NCBI GenBank assembly: GCA_028293405.1
Contig: JAQGOW010000356.1
Span: 1-9,400 of the forward strand
DNA from: Verrucomicrobiales bacterium
Lineage (GTDB): Bacteria; Verrucomicrobiota; Verrucomicrobiia; Limisphaerales; Palsa-1400
Direction of reading: 5' to 3'
DNA: 9,400 bases
Under the pieces are notes generated by a model that had not been told where the DNA came from, made no database searches, and saw nothing but the letters and a program-made list of their open reading frames with translations. Position numbers and translations under genes: made by a program. Numbering within the stretch: the stretch's first letter is position 1; every line of letters begins with the position of its first letter. Below are positions 1 to 5,360 of the stretch, one piece after another.

Positions 1-624
1 GGCGTCATCTGTCCGTGCGTGGTGCCATTGATGAAATACCGGCGAAACCAAAATGTGGCGTAACAAACCGAAATTCCACGGCACATTCGCATGGGTTACA
101 ACAGCTCCGGCTCCAATCACAACGTTGGACGCGACAACAACACTGACAGGAAATCCGAGCAGCAGGAGCACAATGGTAATCGCGGCGTGGTCCAACGTCT
201 GGCCCAAGGGATGAAGTCGTGAAGTGGACAGCCAATCCAGTTTTTCGCTACTGTGATGAATGAGATGAAATGCCCACAGCACTGAAAAGTGGTGATAGGC
301 CCGATGCAGCCAATACCAGATAAAATCTACAATGACGACTGCGATTAAAATCTGAACACAAAACGGAATCGCCGCTACAGACCTTCGAAGTTCGGTGGCA
401 GTCGGACTGAGGCCAAAAGGTTTCAATAAAATCCAATCATTGAACGCCACTGCCAGTGCGATGCCGGCGCTGACAGACAGCGGATGCACCAGCCAACTAC
501 AGATGTCCACCAGCAAAGGCCGTCGCCACCATTTGTGCTCACGTGCCGCGGGCCACCAACTTTCGATGATGGAGAACGCAACCATGAGCGTGATCAATTG
601 GATGGCTGTCGCAATCATCTCCAT
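1..624 (-). CDS. Fatty acid hydroxylase / sterol desaturase family membrane di-iron enzyme (C-terminus cut by window edge)
   Basis: Translating the minus strand from the ATG at 624 gives 208 residues with no stop up to the window edge, so only the C-terminus is missing. The eight-histidine signature of the family is visible: H107-x3-H111 (in a YWLHR context), H120-x2-H123-H124 (HLIHHSS) and H198-x2-H201-H202 (FHQWHH), preceded by the usual THANVPW...FG stretch at about 177-186. Hydrophobic segments at about 4-20, 44-61, 84-104 and 147-175 fit an integral membrane protein. Known members use a di-iron centre and O2 to hydroxylate or desaturate sterols, fatty acids, carotenoids or alkylglycerols; the substrate here cannot be read from sequence. 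The start lies 10 nt after the stop of the radical SAM gene, so it is the last visible gene of the operon. I see no strong ribosome binding site, which suits translational coupling. The family call is very secure; a lipid substrate is inferred from context. Confidence 0.93.
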   Translation of the reverse strand, partial: MEMIATAIQLITLMVAFSIIESWWPAAREHKWWRRPLLVDICSWLVHPLSVSAGIALAVAFNDWILLKPFGLSPTATELRRSVAAIPFCVQILIAVVIVDFIWYWLHRAYHHFSVLWAFHLIHHSSEKLDWLSTSRLHPLGQTLDHAAITIVLLLLGFPVSVVVASNVVIGAGAVVTHANVPWNFGLLRHILVSPVFHQWHHARTDDA

Positions 625-634
625 GGAACAAAAA

Positions 635-2140
635 TTATCGAGTTGGAGCAGCAAGTGTCTCTGCCTGCTGCTTCAAAAACGGAAACGATTCCCACGAATC
701 CAACGGTCGCAAACGTGCATTGTATTCACAAAACGAAGTGGCATTGCCCTTAGTATCAAGTAAATGATGGCAACAGGCAGAAATGCGGTCCTGATCGTAA
801 TTGAACTTGTCCATGAAGGGCTTGATGGCGATGGCAAAAACATCGGTCGAACGAATTAATTTGCGGCCAGCCCAGGCGCCGATCTGGTGAATTAGATTTT
901 TTGGCTCCGATCCAATTACTGAACGCAATTCGGTGGAATTGAGCAACGTCCGGTTTGAAACACGATTCATGGCGCTTTCCAGGTCGATGTGTCGCGCGAT
1001 ATTAGCTGTTAAACCAAGGCGTTGAACAAACAAAGTAATCCAACCGCAATTCGGATGGCTGCATGGAATCGGTTTAAAATCATCAATGCTGGTTCGCTGA
1101 TGGATCTGTGTTGCGACGGCTTTCACACAATCGGAGAGGGTCATTCTCTCAGTCGGATTTTGTCCCAGGTTGTAACGGCCTGAATAGGTGACGGGCTGCA
1201 GTGCAACTACTTTGATGTGGGAATGGCGCAATCCTTTTTCCACGACCCAGCCGATCTCATGGTCATTCACGCCCTGGGTTATCGTCATGGTTAACTGCAT
1301 GTGAATGCCGTGCTGCGAAAAATTTTCGATTACTGTGTCGCGAATCTGTGTCGTGTTCGCGTTGCGCATGGCATGGCTGGTCTGAACTGTTTTGCCATCA
1401 AATTGCAGCAGCACCATCAGTTTATCGCGGAAAGGCAAGCAACGCGCTGCGATCTCGGGGTTAGCGAAAATAATGCCATTGGTCGGCAGATAAATTTTTT
1501 TGACCTCTCGTTGAGCATGAAGAAACGCCACCATTTCCCAAAATTCCGGATGCAATGCCGCCTCGCCACCGGTGAGCTGAACCGAGTCGAGAACTTTCCG
1601 TCGTTCTATCAGACGGGAAATGTATTCTTTGAAAACCGCCAAAGGCATCTTGCGATCGCCGCGTGCATCGCTGTAACACACCGCACACGAAAGATTACAA
1701 GCATTCGTCACTTCAACCAGGATCGTGCATGATTTGTTGGCCGACTGATCGGCGAAATTCTCATTCTCTTCCACACAGCCGTTTCCCTCTCCACAACACC
1801 CTCCGTTGAACGCCGGGAATACCATAACTTTATCGCTGGCGAATTTTCGTCCCCATCGGTCTTTATTGGAAAGGTGATAAAATTTTTCGTCGTTTTCCAT
1901 CAGGCATGTAACGGCTCCATGCTTTTCGCATAGCTTGCGCATCCACACGCGTTTTTGATTTGTGAAAACAATCGCCGGCACATGGACCAGGCAATCTGGA
2001 CAAAGGCTAATGGTCGTCTTCAACAGAACATCAAAATTCTCCAGTGAAAAGAAGGCGATGGCCGCCGGTTCATCGAGCGTCAGCAACGTGCCACGTATCG
2101 TTTCCAGTCGTTGAGCCAGTGGTGGTTGAGTTTCAGGCAT
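635..2140 (-). CDS. Radical SAM protein of the tetraether synthase (Tes)/MJ0619-like family
   Basis: 501 residues. The radical SAM motif is C148-x3-C152-x2-C155 (TNACNLSCAVCY), followed by TGGEA (190-194), PTNGI (219-223) and QFDG (246-249). An N-terminal domain has C47-P-D-C50 and C71-E-K-H74-G75, the layout seen before the SAM domain in archaeal MJ0619-type proteins. The DDFKPIPCSHPNC stretch (353-365, C360 and C365) and the C-terminal FMDKFNYD...CC...FCEYN stretch (442-474, C456/C457/C471) also match my memory of that family. MJ0619 was first described as a pterin methylating enzyme, and its family was later shown to include tetraether synthase, which links the ends of two lipid tails by forming a C-C bond. 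The extra cysteines suggest auxiliary Fe-S clusters or a rubredoxin-like iron. The start overlaps the ferritin-like gene by 8 nt. Family assignment is strong; lipid coupling as the reaction is inference, and methylation or another radical reaction remains possible. Confidence 0.87.
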   Translation of the reverse strand: MPETQPPLAQRLETIRGTLLTLDEPAAIAFFSLENFDVLLKTTISLCPDCLVHVPAIVFTNQKRVWMRKLCEKHGAVTCLMENDEKFYHLSNKDRWGRKFASDKVMVFPAFNGGCCGEGNGCVEENENFADQSANKSCTILVEVTNACNLSCAVCYSDARGDRKMPLAVFKEYISRLIERRKVLDSVQLTGGEAALHPEFWEMVAFLHAQREVKKIYLPTNGIIFANPEIAARCLPFRDKLMVLLQFDGKTVQTSHAMRNANTTQIRDTVIENFSQHGIHMQLTMTITQGVNDHEIGWVVEKGLRHSHIKVVALQPVTYSGRYNLGQNPTERMTLSDCVKAVATQIHQRTSIDDFKPIPCSHPNCGWITLFVQRLGLTANIARHIDLESAMNRVSNRTLLNSTELRSVIGSEPKNLIHQIGAWAGRKLIRSTDVFAIAIKPFMDKFNYDQDRISACCHHLLDTKGNATSFCEYNARLRPLDSWESFPFLKQQAETLAAPTR

Positions 2141-2852
2141 ATTGTCCGGCAGTCTCCATGATGGTTGCGCAAATTCGATAAAGCCATTGACGGCGTTTCG
2201 GAATCGTATAACTGAACTTCGACAGAAACAGCCGCACTTGTCGCTGTGAAAATATCAGGTTGGCTTTGGCTTCGGCGCGGCAATGAACCTCCATAATTTC
2301 CGCAGCTTCGCGGCGTGTCATCAGGTCAAAAACAGTCTCGCGAGTGTATTGCACATGGCCTTGTTCATCCTGCCTGGCCCGGCTGACTTGTTCGGCGACA
2401 TAACTTTTCCCCGCACGCTCGCAGGCATCGATGTGATAGGCAAATGAACGTTCGACGCGCTTCTCCAGATGATGTGCGTGAGCAAGGAAGTTGGCTAATT
2501 TGCGGCGGCGAACGTCTGGCGAATCACATTCAACAATGTGAAAACTGCCGGGAGTAAAAGACCGGATGACTTCGTTAAATACGTCGCCAATCTCAATCTC
2601 GACGACTGGCTGGCCGAGATCGCTGATCGCTTTCCCAAAGAGATGCACGTGTTTATCTTCTTCCGCCGCGTGCTGGCACAGTCGCACGGTCAGTTCTTTG
2701 GTTGGGGCAAAGTCGCTTTGAAAATAATCACAAACGCGTTGCGGATAACGCTCACCACCGCGATACAGGTTGAGAACCCAACCGTGCGTCACCGGATTGC
2801 TTACAATCTCGTGATGAAATTGCCCTTTAGCTGAATCGATGATATTGGCCAT
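2133..2852 (-). CDS. Ferritin-like di-iron protein, possible lipid desaturase/oxygenase
   Basis: 239 residues, predicted mostly helical, with no signal peptide or membrane segment. Two metal-binding motifs of the ferritin-like four-helix bundle are visible: E64-E65-D-K-H68 and D162-E163-Q-G-H166, about 98 residues apart. Further helix candidates carry E34 and the AHAHHLEKRVE stretch (H125, H127, H128, E130, E134). The EExxH...DExxH pair recalls soluble acyl-ACP desaturases and other R2-like di-iron enzymes, but the protein is much shorter than an acyl-ACP desaturase (about 350 residues), so it is a different subfamily. The start is well supported: the ATG at 2852 has an AGGA five bases upstream and overlaps the preceding stop (TAATG). 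It overlaps the downstream radical SAM gene by 8 nt. Alternatives are an iron-storage or rubrerythrin-like protective role for the oxygen-sensitive radical SAM enzyme. The fold is fairly sure; the reaction is unknown. Confidence 0.75.
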   Translation of the reverse strand: MANIIDSAKGQFHHEIVSNPVTHGWVLNLYRGGERYPQRVCDYFQSDFAPTKELTVRLCQHAAEEDKHVHLFGKAISDLGQPVVEIEIGDVFNEVIRSFTPGSFHIVECDSPDVRRRKLANFLAHAHHLEKRVERSFAYHIDACERAGKSYVAEQVSRARQDEQGHVQYTRETVFDLMTRREAAEIMEVHCRAEAKANLIFSQRQVRLFLSKFSYTIPKRRQWLYRICATIMETAGQYA

Positions 2853-2992
2853 TATTTTCCTAAAAAGCAGGCGCCGAAGGCCAAACCGATTAGTAGAATC
2901 ACGGCTAACACTGCGATCCCGACTATCGTGGCGAGGACTTTCAAGGCCTTTTTCCAGCCGCTCCCTTTGTTTGGGTCGATTTCATAACTCAT
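2852..2992 (-). CDS. Small single-helix membrane protein (46 aa), translationally coupled
   Basis: A 46-residue frame fits exactly between the Lgt-like and ferritin-like genes. It begins MSYEIDPNKGSGWKKALKVL, then has one uninterrupted hydrophobic helix (about residues 20-43, rich in I, V, L, A and G, containing C42) and ends in a short FLGK tail. The positive K14/K15/K18 cluster before the helix suggests an N-in orientation. Three things argue that it is real: a GGAGG ribosome binding site (minus strand, 3003-2999) six bases before the ATG, an ATGA overlap with the upstream stop, and a TAATG overlap with the downstream start. It is too short for most gene callers. I do not recognise the family. 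A role as a membrane anchor or small subunit for the soluble ferritin-like or radical SAM enzymes is plausible but unproven. Confidence 0.8.
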   Translation of the reverse strand: MSYEIDPNKGSGWKKALKVLATIVGIAVLAVILLIGLAFGACFLGK

Positions 2993-3765
2993 GCGATGCC
3001 TCCAATTTTTTGCGGGGTTAATTGTTTATGCGCGGTTTGGGACTGAAATTGGTTCCATGTCGATGGCGGCGCGAAGGTTCGTTTTAAAAAGAACAATGCG
3101 CCAAGGATGATCATTCCCAATGCCAGTATCTGGTAGGCGGACAGGGCCCCGAAGAACTTTGGCGTGTCGCGAATGAATTCGGTAACAAATCGAAACGCCC
3201 CATAAATCATCAAATAAAATGAAAACAAGCGGCCGAAGAATATTTTCTTTCGAACAAAGGCGACAAACAAAAGGCCAACGGCCATTTGAAAAATCATTTC
3301 AAAAACCTGCGTGGGATAACGCGAAATGCCATCCACACCGCGCAAGGCGCACCAACCATCGTAAGGGAGTCCGCGACAGCATCCCGCCGTCACACAACCA
3401 ATCCGTCCTATCGCAATTGTAAAAGGAAGAACCGCGGCGAAACGATCATTCGGGGGCATCGCATAGCCCATGATCGGTTTCGCGGCTTCGGCAAAAAGAA
3501 AACCAAGTATCAGCGCGCCCATAATCGATCGCCCCGACCAAAGAACAGCACTCCAGTTTTCAACCGGTTTCCACGGCCAGTGATAATCGCCAAACAAAAC
3601 GGAGATTTTGGCCCCGATGATCGCCCCAAGAATCGTGATGCCTTGAAGGATGAAATACTGTCTGCGCAAACTTCGCTCACGGATATGGCGCGTCACAGGA
3701 AATGCCAGCGCGATCAAAACACTGATTCCGGCAAACAGAACGTAACGGGAAGCGGGGGCGTTCAT
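2989..3765 (-). CDS. Lgt-like (prolipoprotein diacylglyceryl transferase family) integral membrane protein
   Basis: 258 residues from the ATG at 3765, chosen because it overlaps the preceding stop as ATGA. A longer frame opens at 3837 but would lie deep inside the upstream gene and adds a non-membrane leader. About six or seven hydrophobic segments are present. Family landmarks are G120-R-I-G-C124, A-G-C129-C130-R-G132, Y150-P-T-Q-V-F-E156 (equivalent to HPTQLYE) and F191-R-F-V-T-E196-F-I-R199. In lipoprotein-processing Lgt the region before these carries a conserved HGG; here the comparable place reads WSGRSIMGA (76-84) with no histidine, and the GRxGN asparagine is cysteine. It therefore belongs to a divergent GCC-type branch and is probably not the housekeeping Lgt. 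Lgt moves a diacylglyceryl group from phosphatidylglycerol, so a diacylglycerol-lipid substrate is a reasonable inference. The C-terminal tail (about 231-258) is hydrophilic. Confidence 0.82.
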   Translation of the reverse strand: MNAPASRYVLFAGISVLIALAFPVTRHIRERSLRRQYFILQGITILGAIIGAKISVLFGDYHWPWKPVENWSAVLWSGRSIMGALILGFLFAEAAKPIMGYAMPPNDRFAAVLPFTIAIGRIGCVTAGCCRGLPYDGWCALRGVDGISRYPTQVFEMIFQMAVGLLFVAFVRKKIFFGRLFSFYLMIYGAFRFVTEFIRDTPKFFGALSAYQILALGMIILGALFFLKRTFAPPSTWNQFQSQTAHKQLTPQKIGGIA

Positions 3766-4160
3766 ACGCTTTGCGCCGCCAGGGCGCGAATTCGTTCGAT
3801 CACAGGCGAAACATTCCAATTGTTTTTTTCGAGCCAATCAGTCGCCAGCGATATGATAATAAAGGTCAACAGAGCGAGGTGCTCTTTGGCGTGAAGGTCC
3901 GATTCTTCGGCCGGAATTCCGCGATGAAAGACGTATTCATCCAAGCCGCCGATGATCACGAAAAGCAACATGGTTACAAGGACGATGCCGTGATGCGCCA
4001 TCACAGCATGGGAAAACATAACGGCAAGAACGAGTCCCAGGACGAGATGAAGCAGATGTTCGGTCGCACTGACTTTCCGACCACGAAAATGAAACATCGT
4101 ATCCTTTCCTCCATAATAGAGGAATGGAACAAACGATAGAGCGAGGATGACAGTTCTCAT
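3762..4160 (-). CDS. Conserved-looking His/Glu-rich four-helix membrane protein, function unknown
   Basis: 132 residues with four likely membrane helices (about 2-18, 37-55, 57-73 and 95-109). What stands out is the density of potential metal ligands at the helix ends: H24, E34-H35-x2-H38, H51, H56-H57, D74-E75 and H79 (DEYVFHRG), E85/E86, D88, H90-x2-E93-H94 and D108. This pattern would suit a membrane-embedded metal site, but I do not recognise the family and cannot name a reaction. The start ATG at 4160 overlaps the TetR stop by 4 nt (ATGA), and its own stop overlaps the Lgt-like start in the same way, so it is part of the operon core. The tail after residue 110 is amphipathic and basic, probably cytoplasmic. 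Gene reality is secure; any enzymatic role is speculation. Confidence 0.75.
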   Translation of the reverse strand: MRTVILALSFVPFLYYGGKDTMFHFRGRKVSATEHLLHLVLGLVLAVMFSHAVMAHHGIVLVTMLLFVIIGGLDEYVFHRGIPAEESDLHAKEHLALLTFIIISLATDWLEKNNWNVSPVIERIRALAAQSV

Positions 4161-4762
4161 TTTGATATCAAACCAGCCAACGTTGCTTCGGCCAGTTTCT
4201 TAGCATCTCGTCTTGCCCGTTCTTCTCCCCGCAAATCCTGAGTCATCAAAAATCCAAGCGCCGAATGAATCAGGTGCCAGGCACCGACCGATGCTGGAAT
4301 ATCCCTTCGCAATGTGCCGTTCTGCTGGCCTCTTTCAATCAAGTTCTGCAGAAACGCATGGTATGATTCATAATGGCGAACTAACAAGAGCCGCGTTGCC
4401 CGATCGTTCACATGAACGAGGGTTTGATTGACGATCCGAAACTCCTCACGATAGCGCTGTGACAAAACGGGATAGCCCAGACAAATCTTGCGCAAAGCCG
4501 CTACTGGATCGACCTCTCCTTGAATCAGTTCCTGGAATGCCGCCATCATCCGCGTGACTACTTCATCGAGTAAAGCGCGCAGCATGACCCGTTTTGAAGA
4601 AAAGTGGCGATAAAGAATGGGTTCGGCCACCCCAGCCGTGCGTGCGACACTAGCCGTTGTCATTCCAGCATAACCTTCCTTGGCTAAAAGCCCCAACGCG
4701 GCCTCCAGAATAGTGCGGCGACGCGCCGCAGCAGGCAATCGTCTGGTCGCGTGCAACTTCAT
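4157..4762 (-). CDS. TetR/AcrR-family transcriptional regulator, probable autorepressor of the operon
   Basis: 201 residues. The N-terminal domain reads as a classic TetR DNA-binding region: RRTILEAALGLLAKEGYAG (15-33), then the helix-turn-helix at about 35-57 (TTASVARTAGVAEPILYRHFSSK) and the LRALLDEV helix. The rest (about 75-201) is an all-helical ligand-binding and dimerisation domain with no recognisable ligand motif; TetR ligands are often hydrophobic molecules such as fatty acyl compounds. The ATG at 4762 is the only sensible start, because the DNA-binding domain begins within 15 residues. It is the first gene of a run of seven, overlaps the next by 4 nt, and a perfect palindrome sits directly against its start codon. 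I infer that it represses its own operon and is released by a lipid or similar signal. Family call is very secure; the ligand is unknown. Confidence 0.93.
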   Translation of the reverse strand: MKLHATRRLPAAARRRTILEAALGLLAKEGYAGMTTASVARTAGVAEPILYRHFSSKRVMLRALLDEVVTRMMAAFQELIQGEVDPVAALRKICLGYPVLSQRYREEFRIVNQTLVHVNDRATRLLLVRHYESYHAFLQNLIERGQQNGTLRRDIPASVGAWHLIHSALGFLMTQDLRGEERARRDAKKLAEATLAGLISK

Positions 4763-4782
4763 ATGTTAGTATTTACTAACAT
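4763..4782. promoter_or_regulatory. Palindromic operator, likely TetR binding site
   Basis: A perfect inverted repeat with 9-bp arms (ATGTTAGTA / TACTAACAT) around a 2-bp TT centre lies immediately upstream of the TetR ATG. Size and symmetry are typical of TetR-family operators. A further half-site, TTAGTATTT on the minus strand at 4805-4797, borders the -35 box. Binding here would block the promoter of the whole operon. No expression evidence exists; the operator role is inferred from position and symmetry. Confidence 0.75.
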
Positions 4783-4798
4783 TAAATTATTCTGTCAA
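4770..4798 (-). promoter_or_regulatory. Sigma-70-like promoter of the seven-gene operon
   Basis: On the minus strand a perfect -35 box TTGACA (4798-4793) is followed 17 bases later by TAAATA (4775-4770), a weak -10 candidate lying inside the palindrome. Transcription would start about seven bases further on, at or just before the ATG (4762), so the TetR message could be leaderless; no ribosome binding site is visible before that ATG. The -35 is convincing, the exact -10 is not. Confidence 0.5.
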
Positions 4799-4850
4799 AT
4801 ACTAAAGACGATCTTGGCGAAGAATGGAAAATCATTACCGACGACCACAA

Positions 4851-4877
4851 GGACCGTGCGGCGCGACGGTCCCTACC
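4851..4877. repeat. REP-like palindromic repeat, copy 1
   Basis: GGACCGT (4851-4857) pairs perfectly with ACGGTCC (4866-4872) around the GC-rich loop GCGGCGCG, followed by CTACC. The same loop and the same CTACC tail recur in copy 2 at 5284-5310 with a different but self-complementary stem. This is the signature of a dispersed palindromic repeat family, not a one-off hairpin. There is no T-tract, so it is not an obvious terminator. Confidence 0.65.
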
Positions 4878-5075
4878 TAGATTTATTGATTGGAATTAGG
4901 CGATTTCTATTACCAGGCGGTGGTGTTGTCGCGACCGCTTTTTCTACCGCCTCTTTCACCAGGCGTTGAGCTCGGTCGGGGAAGATGTCGATGGTTGAGA
5001 GTTGAGTGCAAGGCGGAGAAGGAACTTTGTTAACTCCTTCGTCGCGCTGTCGTGAAACTTCGTTTTGGACGTTTA

Positions 5076-5095
5076 CCCGGCACTGAAGTGCCGGG
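5076..5095. repeat. Strong GC-rich palindrome
   Basis: CCCGGCACT and AGTGCCGGG form a perfect 9-bp inverted repeat with a 2-base GA centre. No run of T follows on either strand, so it is not a standard intrinsic terminator. It may be another dispersed repeat or a protein-binding palindrome. The inverted repeat is seen directly; the role is unknown. Confidence 0.6.
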
Positions 5096-5108
5096 CTATG
5101 TTTCAGTC

Positions 5109-5121
5109 ATCCCGTCGGGAT
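5109..5121. repeat. Short palindrome ATCCCG-T-CGGGAT
   Basis: A perfect 6-bp inverted repeat with a 1-base centre, 13 bases after the larger palindrome at 5076-5095. The two probably belong to one repeat unit. Short enough that chance cannot be excluded on its own. Confidence 0.4.
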
Positions 5122-5226
5122 TTCGCGGGCTGCAGAAATCGAAAAATTCAGATGCGGACCGCGTGAGCTTTGAACAAATTGTTTTGATGTTCGCTCTGCG
5201 AACCGCGAGTCAGAACCAACCCGATA

Positions 5227-5242
5227 GTGAGAGCCTTCTCAC
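5227..5242. repeat. Short hairpin GTGAGA-GCCT-TCTCAC
   Basis: A 6-bp perfect inverted repeat with a 4-base loop in the same intergenic region. It may be part of the repeat-rich block; no associated T-tract. Confidence 0.35.
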
Positions 5243-5283
5243 GTCGGCTGCTACGAGTTTGTATAGGCGGCGTGATCGCGGGC

Positions 5284-5310
5284 GGACGACGCGGCGCGAT
5301 CGTCCCTACC
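5284..5310. repeat. REP-like palindromic repeat, copy 2
   Basis: GGACGA (5284-5289) pairs with TCGTCC (5300-5305) around CGCGGCGCGA, followed by CTACC (5306-5310). Aligned to copy 1 it is identical at 22 of 27 positions. Four of the five differences form two swapped stem base pairs (C-G to G-C and G-C to A-T), so pairing is kept. It lies about 50 bases upstream of the cytochrome start codon in the same orientation as copy 1. Confidence 0.65.
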
Positions 5311-5360
5311 GTCAAAAAGCAATTTCCTATCAGTTCAGATGTCAGTAGGATCAGTTCCAG

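Larger units (their letters stand above)
4783..5360. other. Intergenic region without an intact gene, rich in palindromic repeats
   Basis: This stretch separates the minus-strand operon from the plus-strand cytochrome gene; the two are divergent. It holds the operon -35 region at its left end, two REP-like hairpin repeats, three other palindromes (listed separately) and a startless open frame on the minus strand (4873-5106). None of the short plus-strand frames here has a convincing start, ribosome binding site or recognisable product. An AGGA at 5347-5350 is the likely ribosome binding site of the downstream GTG. Confidence 0.7.

Noticed and set aside
3766..3837. Upstream start for the Lgt-like gene, giving 24 more residues
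   Set aside because: It would lie within the coding region of the preceding membrane protein, while the ATG at 3765 gives the same ATGA overlap seen at the neighbouring junctions and starts right before the first hydrophobic segment.
3286..3894. 202-residue plus-strand frame opposite the Lgt-like gene
   Set aside because: It is a basic, low-quality translation antisense to a well-supported membrane protein, with no domain or start signal; a shadow frame.
4751..4969. Plus-strand frame starting within the TetR start region
   Set aside because: It runs through the operator, promoter and REP-like copy 1, and its translation has no protein-like character.
4851..5310. CRISPR array
   Set aside because: There are only two repeat copies 433 bases apart, with self-complementary variable stems and no regular spacers or cas genes.
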